Of a stretch of DNA of 50,724 bases, positions 45,165 through 50,724 are shown piece after piece. The translations under genes were made by a program, and so were the position numbers. Source of the DNA: Rhodothermales bacterium (GTDB lineage Bacteria; Bacteroidota; Rhodothermia; Rhodothermales; Bin80); NCBI GenBank assembly GCA_022821385.1, contig JAJEDR010000033.1, forward strand, positions 1 through 50,724. Direction: 5' to 3'. The notes under the pieces are model-generated. The model made no database searches, had not been told where the DNA came from, and worked only from the letters and a program-made list of their open reading frames with translations. Within the stretch, counting starts at the first letter, position 1, and every line of letters starts with the position of its first letter.

Positions 45165-46094
45165 ATGCCACATCCAACAGTGATTGCATGCATGTTGGCG
45201 GAGGATGATCTGGTAAGGCTCCGGGAGAAATGTACAGTCTGTGTGAGACCTATGGGGTCTCCGATTGGTGATGACCATATCGAAAATGTGTTAGCCATAG
45301 TTACTACTCCATATGATCAAATTACCCCCGAATTTCTACAGAGAGCTAGGAATCTCAAACTTGTCGCGCAGTTTGGAGCAGGAACCGACAATATCAACCT
45401 CGAGGCCGCCAAAGCACAGGGTGTTATGGTTACCCATACTCCCGGGATAACTGCAATATCAACCGCTGAATTGACCATGGCCCTGATACTTTCACTGACA
45501 CGTCGCCTGCCCGAAGCAGGATGTGTGCTCGGTAAAAGACCAGATGTGATGCCACTAGGAATGGAACTTGCCGGCAAGAAACTTGGTGTTGTCGGCTTGG
45601 GACAAATAGGATCTGCAGTAGCGCGTCGGGCACATGCGTTTGGGATGAAGATCTTTTATCACAACCGAAAGCCAGCCAACCCGACTATTGAGCGCGAAAC
45701 CATTGCGACGCTCTGCAGCCTGGCAGAACTGTTCACAATAAGTGATGTTGTAACACTACACTGTGACCTTAACCCGGACAGTCATCAACTGGTGGATGCG
45801 AAGGCCTTGTCTCTTATGAAAAGCACCGCAATTCTCATCAACACTGCACGTGCGGGGGTTGTAGACGAAATGGCATTAATACAGGCAATCACCTCAGGAT
45901 ACATAGGAGGTGCAGGCTTGGATGTGTTTGGTCCAAAGGTATTAGATATGCTTCGTAATCATCCGCGAGTTGTATTGACGCCACACGCTGGAACAGCAAC
46001 TTCGGAGACACGCACCGCTATGTCTAACTCGGTGGTTGAGTCTATTCTGAGTTTCCTCGACGAAGATGCTGATGTTCCAAATCGCAAGATTTGA
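45165..46094 (+). CDS. D-2-hydroxyacid dehydrogenase-like protein lacking the usual catalytic Glu
   Basis: This 309-aa protein has the two-domain fold: LVAQFGAGTDNINLEAAK, the Rossmann motif GVVGLGQIGSAVA (G144-x-G146-x2-G149), and DVVTLHCDLNPDSHQLV. The catalytic Arg is present (INTARAGVVDE, R229) and the His too (LTPHAGTATSETR, H274). The Glu normally found in DVFExEP is missing: here the sequence is LDVFGPKVLDML (252-263), two residues shorter. The loop before the Rossmann fold is also shorter than usual. The reductase function is therefore uncertain. It follows the GMC gene by 18 bp, and its end overlaps the next gene by 29 bp. Confidence 0.85.
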   Translation: MPHPTVIACMLAEDDLVRLREKCTVCVRPMGSPIGDDHIENVLAIVTTPYDQITPEFLQRARNLKLVAQFGAGTDNINLEAAKAQGVMVTHTPGITAISTAELTMALILSLTRRLPEAGCVLGKRPDVMPLGMELAGKKLGVVGLGQIGSAVARRAHAFGMKIFYHNRKPANPTIERETIATLCSLAELFTISDVVTLHCDLNPDSHQLVDAKALSLMKSTAILINTARAGVVDEMALIQAITSGYIGGAGLDVFGPKVLDMLRNHPRVVLTPHAGTATSETRTAMSNSVVESILSFLDEDADVPNRKI

Positions 46095-46512
46095 GGCATG
46101 TTTCCTGGCAAAGTTTTGTATTGCGGTTCCGATCGTGTTGTTGCTTGGTGCAAAACCGGAGGTAGTCTGGGGGCAGGCAGATACCCTTAACTTGGTGGTT
46201 GTGCTGGATGGCCTTTCAGAAGGCAATGCAGATGTCTTGGTTGCCCATGCGGAGGATTACCTGGAGCTTGCGTTATTGGAGCAACCTCGACGGTACACGC
46301 GGTCACAGGCATTATATGTTCTTCGCGAGTTCTTCCGAGCGTATGCCCCCGCGGGATTTAGGCTTGATCGCAGCATGACACAGGAGGAAGAGTGGTGGCT
46401 CACCGGACGCTATACTGTTCTTGGCGAAGAGCAGACCTTCCGTTTTTATTTACGGTTTGGAGGCTCCTATCCCGCGTATAGGCTCATGGCAATACAGGTA
46501 ATTCGTACCTGA
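46066..46512 (+). CDS. Secreted DUF4783-like protein
   Basis: This 148-aa protein has a signal peptide (IARFEACFLAKFCIAVPIVL, cleavage near VVWGQA) and then a domain resembling DUF4783: NLVVVLDGLSEGNADVLVAH, AQALYVLREFF-like SQALYVLREFFRAYAP, GRYTVLGEEQTFRFYLRF. DUF4783 has no known function; the fold may be NTF2-like. It starts at the ATG at 46066 (or 46072) inside the previous gene, and the kinase follows after 8 bp, so it may supply a periplasmic partner to the kinase. Confidence 0.72.
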   Translation: MLMFQIARFEACFLAKFCIAVPIVLLLGAKPEVVWGQADTLNLVVVLDGLSEGNADVLVAHAEDYLELALLEQPRRYTRSQALYVLREFFRAYAPAGFRLDRSMTQEEEWWLTGRYTVLGEEQTFRFYLRFGGSYPAYRLMAIQVIRT

Positions 46513-46520
46513 GGTGGGGC

Positions 46521-49500
46521 ATGCAGCAGCAAAGAACGTTTGTCGTGATAGCCGGGTTACTTTTGTTGATCGTCGGTTTTTCATGGATCGGGCAACGGGT
46601 ACATGTGCTATCTGTTGACCAGGGAGTGGACTTGCGTCAACGGGAAGCCGTAGTAGCTGCTGAAGAGTTGTTGCTGTCTGAGTTTGCTGCCACTCAAGAG
46701 GCAATGCAGGTCGTTGCAGCCGAAGCGGCAACCGTGGTTGATAGCCGAAACGTTTCATTCAGGCGCGTTCCAGACCCTTTGCTGACCGAGGAGTTGACCC
46801 GCATCATCGTACCGGAACACGGGGCGCTGTCTATCTATGATATAGACATGCGATTGGTCGCATGGCGAGGAGAGAGTACTCCATTGGCCAAGGATGGCAT
46901 ATTTGAACGCCCCCGGTGGAGCATCATACGGGACGATGATTGGCGTATCACGCTGGTTCTATGGGAGCCCCTGAATGCGGGAGATGCTGAAATTGGCAGT
47001 ATCCGCGTGACCCAAAATCTATTTGTAAGAGCGCCTGTACGTAATTCCGTACTAGACAATTATGACATCACAGACATCTGGACCCGCGAGACCGGATTAG
47101 AGGTTCAGGTTGATTATGGAGGGGATCTCGGTGAGAACACGCTTCTATCTGTAGACAGGAGCGTATTGGGGACATACACCGTGACTCCGCCGACCGAGGC
47201 TAAATTGATTGCTGCAACTGCTGCATTTTATGACAACCTGAAGGCGGCGGGGATGGCGCTACTGGTTCTTTGGCTTGTCTGGGGTACTTGGCGATGGTAC
47301 TGGAGCGCTCCGAAGTTGTACAGACTTATGACCTTTGTAGGTGTTCTGGGTTTGGGGCGTATCGCTTGGCTTTACTTGGAAGTACCGGCAAGGTATCAGA
47401 TGGGTAAAGCTCCATTCAGTCCATTATTTGATCCAGTACATCTTGCCTCTACGGTAGGGGGTGGATTAATGCGCACGACGGGCGATTTGTTTATTGGAGC
47501 GCTGTGTGTTTTGATTCTGGGGTTAGCAGTGCTTCGCTATGCTAACGCACACTCAAGCCCGTCTACACAGCACGGAAGCTATGCTTGGATTCGTCTTGGA
47601 AGCGGTATTCTCTTAACACTTGTGTTAGCATTGATGCTGGCGGTGGTTGTGCAGGCAAGTGTTTTGGATTCTACACTCAGTTATACAGGGCGCGGTGCAC
47701 TTCTACCAAGCTCTCTGGAGTTAGTCGTATATATTTCTCTCGTGCTCCTGACGCTGGGATCAGCACTCATAGCGATCAGTGTACTACGCATGGGGCTGGA
47801 GATGCGCCCTAGTCGTGTGTGCCTAGTTTCTCTGTGCACAGTTGCTGTCGGGGTCGTTGTAACTCTGGAGTTGCTGCAGTGGGGCTCGTGGGTGGCCAGT
47901 CTAAGTTTATTGTCAGTCTGTCTGTACCTTGCAGCAAGGGCAGAAAGTGGAAGTGTTTATGAGTGGCTCTCCCTGCGACGGGCTGTGCCAGCGGTTCTAG
48001 GTATCTGTCTATTGCTTTATCCCGCCTACTACGACAATCTGGACAAGCGTAAGCGGGACCGGGTTGCATATGCTGTCGAGACTTTTGATCGAGGGAGTGA
48101 TCATGAGGTATCGCTGGCGGTACGCGAAGCTGTCGAAGAGGCATTTCAAAGACCGGAGTTGTACAGCGCATTGGTATCTGGTGATGATATTGCCAGTGAA
48201 GTAGAGCAATTACTTGAGGGCACACTTCTTTCTTCACTAGGAGCATATGATGCCAGTCTGACCGTCCTCTCAACGAGTGGTGATGAGCTTTACAGTACTG
48301 GCAGCGTCTCCACCACAACATCTCCTGAAGCCACGAAGGCACTATGGGCACAGTTGAGAACTGGGATAGAACTGACCTCAAGCAATTATGGATTTGTTGA
48401 GCCGCAATCACCGGGAGCCGCTAGGTATCAGTATGCAGGATTGGCCCCACTTGGAGCCGGATGGGTTCTTGTGCGGGCACAGCCTCACATTGTGTCTGAG
48501 GAGGCCGATACCCCACTTCTGCGCGTGCTATTGTCGTCCGGTTATCTGGACCTGTACGAAGATTTATCGCTGGCTTCGTACAGTGACGGGCAATTAACCC
48601 GTACGTTCGGCCGCCGATTTGCCAAGTATAGACTGGATCCTGAGATTGAAATGGAACTGGCCCGACAATCATCGCAGTGGAAGCAGGAGTCAGTAGGAGG
48701 TGGTAGCACATATCTGACTTACTATCTTCGCAGGGGCAATCAGATCGTAGCTGCCCGAATGACAACGGATGGTCCGTTTGACCACCTCTATTACTTGCTT
48801 CGTTTGGTAGCCGGTGGATTACTCTTATGTATTCCGTTTTGCACGGTCGGATACATCTTGCAGTTAAGAGCCGGCCTTTTTCCGCGAAAGCGTGTGCGTT
48901 ACCAGGATAAAGTGATGAATGCATTCTTCCTGGTAGGTGTCATCGCGGTAATTCCAGTCGGTATTGCCGGATACAATGTTGTAACCGAAGAGAATGAAAA
49001 AGCAGTTCAAAGCTGGCTTCGACAGCATCTGGAACGGGTTGAGTCTACGCTGGCACCGGAAAGAAGGCTGGGAGAGAACAATGTTGATGCGTTGGCGCGC
49101 ATCAATATTGATTCCTTGGCTGCCCGCGTTGGACTGGATCTGAACCTGTACCGTGGTACAGAGCTTATAGCTGCGAGTCGACGCCAGTTGGTGGATGATC
49201 GAATAGTAGATACACGACTTCCAGCGGAAGTTTTCAGTGCCATTTATGGCAATGCGCAGCATTTTACGTTTGTGGATCACAAGCTTGGGGATTTTGAGTA
49301 CACTGCGGGTTACCGCGCCATATTGAACAATAGCGGCAACCCGGCCTACGTCCTTTCAGTGCCTACACTACCGGAGGCCGAGCGGATAGAGGAGGAGCGG
49401 GCACGGACATTAGCCTATCTGTTTGGGGCAATGCTGGGTCTGGGTGTCCTGGTAATGTTTACGGGTTCAGTGCTCTCCCGGGCGTTGGCACGGCCAATTG

Positions 49501-50348
49501 CCAGACTACAGGAGGGTTTGCAGGAAGCGGCGCAAGGAAAATTTGAACGTGTGCTACCGGTTGAGTCGCGCGATGAGGTGGGAGAGCTGGTCAAAACCTT
49601 CAACACGATGCAGCGACAGCTCGCGGAAAACAGACAGAAGCTGGCCAGACAGGAGCGACAGCTGGCCTGGCGCGAAATGGCTCGCCAGATCGCACATGAG
49701 ATCAAGAATCCGCTCACGCCAATGAAACTGTCCATTCAGCATCTCCAGCGCTCATTTGACAATGCGAACACAGACACGTCCCGTTTTAGGCGACAGTTTG
49801 CTCGAACGACAGCAACAATTGTCGCTCAGATAGATTCGTTGGCGCATATTGCCAATGAGTTTTCGACCTTTGCACGGCTTCCCGCCCGCAAGGTTGTACA
49901 CGTTGATTTGCGCGAGGTGATCAGTGAAGCATATGGGCTTATGCGGGCAGAGGCGTCCGATAACGCTACTTTTGAGCTAGAGCTCTCCAACGATCCTTTG
50001 CCCGTTCGGGGAGATCCCAGTGAGCTTCTTCGTACTTATATCAACCTGATCAAGAATGCATTGGAGGCTGTGCAGGATGTTGACGGAGGGACGATCACGG
50101 TAACTGCCAGACAGGAAGCTGACCAAGTGATTACCGAAGTGATAGATAATGGTCCAGGGATCCCTTTGGAGGCCCAAGACCGAATCTATGAGCCCAGCTT
50201 CTCCACAAAAACCAGTGGGGCCGGGCTTGGATTGGCAATTGCTCGGCAGACAGTTGAGCTGTCCGGGGGATCCATTAGCTTTAGCACGGAATTGGGGGAG
50301 GGTACGACCATGCGGATTGATCTGCCGCTGGACTCGGTAGATGAGTAG
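46521..50348 (+). CDS. Giant NtrY-like sensor histidine kinase
   Basis: The protein has 1275 residues. One helix (about 7-24) leads to a periplasmic region (25-235), then about eight membrane helices (235-505), a second extracytoplasmic region (505-770), two helices (about 770-845), a third sensor region (845-955) and one helix (about 957-980). HAMP follows (about 985-1035), then HisKA with H1059 in MARQIAHEIKNPLTPMKLS, and HATPase with N1179 in NLIKNALEAV, D1209 in DNGPGIP and GLGLAIA. The HEIKNPLTPM box and the HAMP are NtrY-type. No response regulator follows in the 376 bp left. Last in the DUF6807-to-kinase run. Confidence 0.93.
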   Translation: MQQQRTFVVIAGLLLLIVGFSWIGQRVHVLSVDQGVDLRQREAVVAAEELLLSEFAATQEAMQVVAAEAATVVDSRNVSFRRVPDPLLTEELTRIIVPEHGALSIYDIDMRLVAWRGESTPLAKDGIFERPRWSIIRDDDWRITLVLWEPLNAGDAEIGSIRVTQNLFVRAPVRNSVLDNYDITDIWTRETGLEVQVDYGGDLGENTLLSVDRSVLGTYTVTPPTEAKLIAATAAFYDNLKAAGMALLVLWLVWGTWRWYWSAPKLYRLMTFVGVLGLGRIAWLYLEVPARYQMGKAPFSPLFDPVHLASTVGGGLMRTTGDLFIGALCVLILGLAVLRYANAHSSPSTQHGSYAWIRLGSGILLTLVLALMLAVVVQASVLDSTLSYTGRGALLPSSLELVVYISLVLLTLGSALIAISVLRMGLEMRPSRVCLVSLCTVAVGVVVTLELLQWGSWVASLSLLSVCLYLAARAESGSVYEWLSLRRAVPAVLGICLLLYPAYYDNLDKRKRDRVAYAVETFDRGSDHEVSLAVREAVEEAFQRPELYSALVSGDDIASEVEQLLEGTLLSSLGAYDASLTVLSTSGDELYSTGSVSTTTSPEATKALWAQLRTGIELTSSNYGFVEPQSPGAARYQYAGLAPLGAGWVLVRAQPHIVSEEADTPLLRVLLSSGYLDLYEDLSLASYSDGQLTRTFGRRFAKYRLDPEIEMELARQSSQWKQESVGGGSTYLTYYLRRGNQIVAARMTTDGPFDHLYYLLRLVAGGLLLCIPFCTVGYILQLRAGLFPRKRVRYQDKVMNAFFLVGVIAVIPVGIAGYNVVTEENEKAVQSWLRQHLERVESTLAPERRLGENNVDALARINIDSLAARVGLDLNLYRGTELIAASRRQLVDDRIVDTRLPAEVFSAIYGNAQHFTFVDHKLGDFEYTAGYRAILNNSGNPAYVLSVPTLPEAERIEEERARTLAYLFGAMLGLGVLVMFTGSVLSRALARPIARLQEGLQEAAQGKFERVLPVESRDEVGELVKTFNTMQRQLAENRQKLARQERQLAWREMARQIAHEIKNPLTPMKLSIQHLQRSFDNANTDTSRFRRQFARTTATIVAQIDSLAHIANEFSTFARLPARKVVHVDLREVISEAYGLMRAEASDNATFELELSNDPLPVRGDPSELLRTYINLIKNALEAVQDVDGGTITVTARQEADQVITEVIDNGPGIPLEAQDRIYEPSFSTKTSGAGLGLAIARQTVELSGGSISFSTELGEGTTMRIDLPLDSVDE

Positions 50349-50724
50349 ACATTCCTGCTGCCGGAGGATATCTTCTTGAAGCGGGTTTCACCGGGTCGCT
50401 CTCAGGGCATAATCAAACTCCGCTGCGAGTGTGTATATCCTTCGACGGAGGTTACCCCTGCGGCATATTCAGGATCAGGTCCAATGACGAGCGAAGCATA
50501 TTCTTTGTCACACTTTTGCGGTCACCATAGAGAAGGTGTCTAACGACAATTGTCAAAATTAAGACAGATCGTTTTGACGTAGAAACCTGACTTCGACAGG
50601 TTGCAACTTTCTGAAAGCCAGAAAAGCCGTATTAGTAGGGGTATAGGCCTGTTATTGGGGGTGTCCCGGAAAATTTGAACACTACAAAAGCCGCTTATCA
50701 GGCCACTTTTCGCGGCCTGAATTC
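50349..50724. other. Terminal intergenic region
   Basis: No gene is supported to the end of the window. A hairpin TCAGGCC/GGCCTGA with a 9-nt loop lies at 50698-50720. The stretch at about 50661-50684 (TGTCCCGGAAAATTTGAACA) resembles the end of some insertion sequences, but no transposase follows within the window, so this cannot be confirmed. A minus-strand fragment of about 38 codons with no start (about 50404-50521) was not called. Confidence 0.4.

Overview
The window looks like chromosomal DNA from a Bacteroidota-type bacterium, most likely from the Rhodothermota/Balneolota side of that group. Several secreted proteins end in type IX secretion (T9SS) type A-like C-terminal domains, two of them with a PNPFNPST motif. 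There is a PorV/PorQ-family protein, a large TonB-dependent receptor with a carboxypeptidase-regulatory-like N-terminus, few obvious Shine-Dalgarno sequences, and promoter-like TTG-N20-TAnnnnTG elements. Na+-linked transporters (AGCS, NhaC, a NaChBac-like channel) suggest a marine or saline habitat. The taxonomy is inferred from gene content only.

Layout. Positions 1-9790 are accessory and gene-poor: the 3' end of a membrane-protein gene, a zinc-ribbon protein, a pentapeptide-repeat/FRG protein, a secreted beta-propeller, a diverged 186-bp direct repeat on both sides of it, a lipoprotein-PAP2 pair, a Sua5-type tRNA modification enzyme, a tRNA-Phe/tRNA-Asp unit with promoter and terminator, an ion channel, and (9097-9780, minus) the decayed 5' part of a TonB-dependent receptor gene. 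Positions 9791-21894 hold a core MetE-like methyltransferase, an FG-GAP/T9SS protein and a tight four-gene T9SS operon (TonB receptor, 1134-aa cargo, PorV-like protein, PGRP amidase). Positions 21884-24797 hold a divergently transcribed sugar-type module (UPF0309 SIS protein versus Gfo/Idh/MocA dehydrogenase plus UlaG-like hydrolase) with an inverted repeat in the shared promoter region. A HicA-type toxin-antitoxin pair lies at 25261-25767, with an inverted repeat overlapping its candidate promoter.

Positions 26203-33668 are housekeeping: pyrC-ddl-murF (overlapping), then nrnA-pepA-pdxA (overlapping or nearly so), followed by the sodium transporters AGCS and NhaC. Positions 37172-39151 encode a secreted leucine-rich-repeat protein built from ten 72-bp DNA repeats. 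An M16 metalloprotease (39424-42210, minus) diverges from a five-gene run: DUF6807/PmoA-like lipoprotein, GMC oxidoreductase, D-2-hydroxyacid dehydrogenase-like protein lacking the usual catalytic Glu, DUF4783-like protein, and a very large NtrY-like histidine kinase. The last 376 bp hold no gene I can support.

I did not see a complete undescribed defence or mobile system. The best leads are the FRG/pentapeptide fusion with its zinc-ribbon neighbour, the T9SS operon, the TonB receptor fossil, the dehydrogenase lacking its Glu, and the 186-bp repeat.
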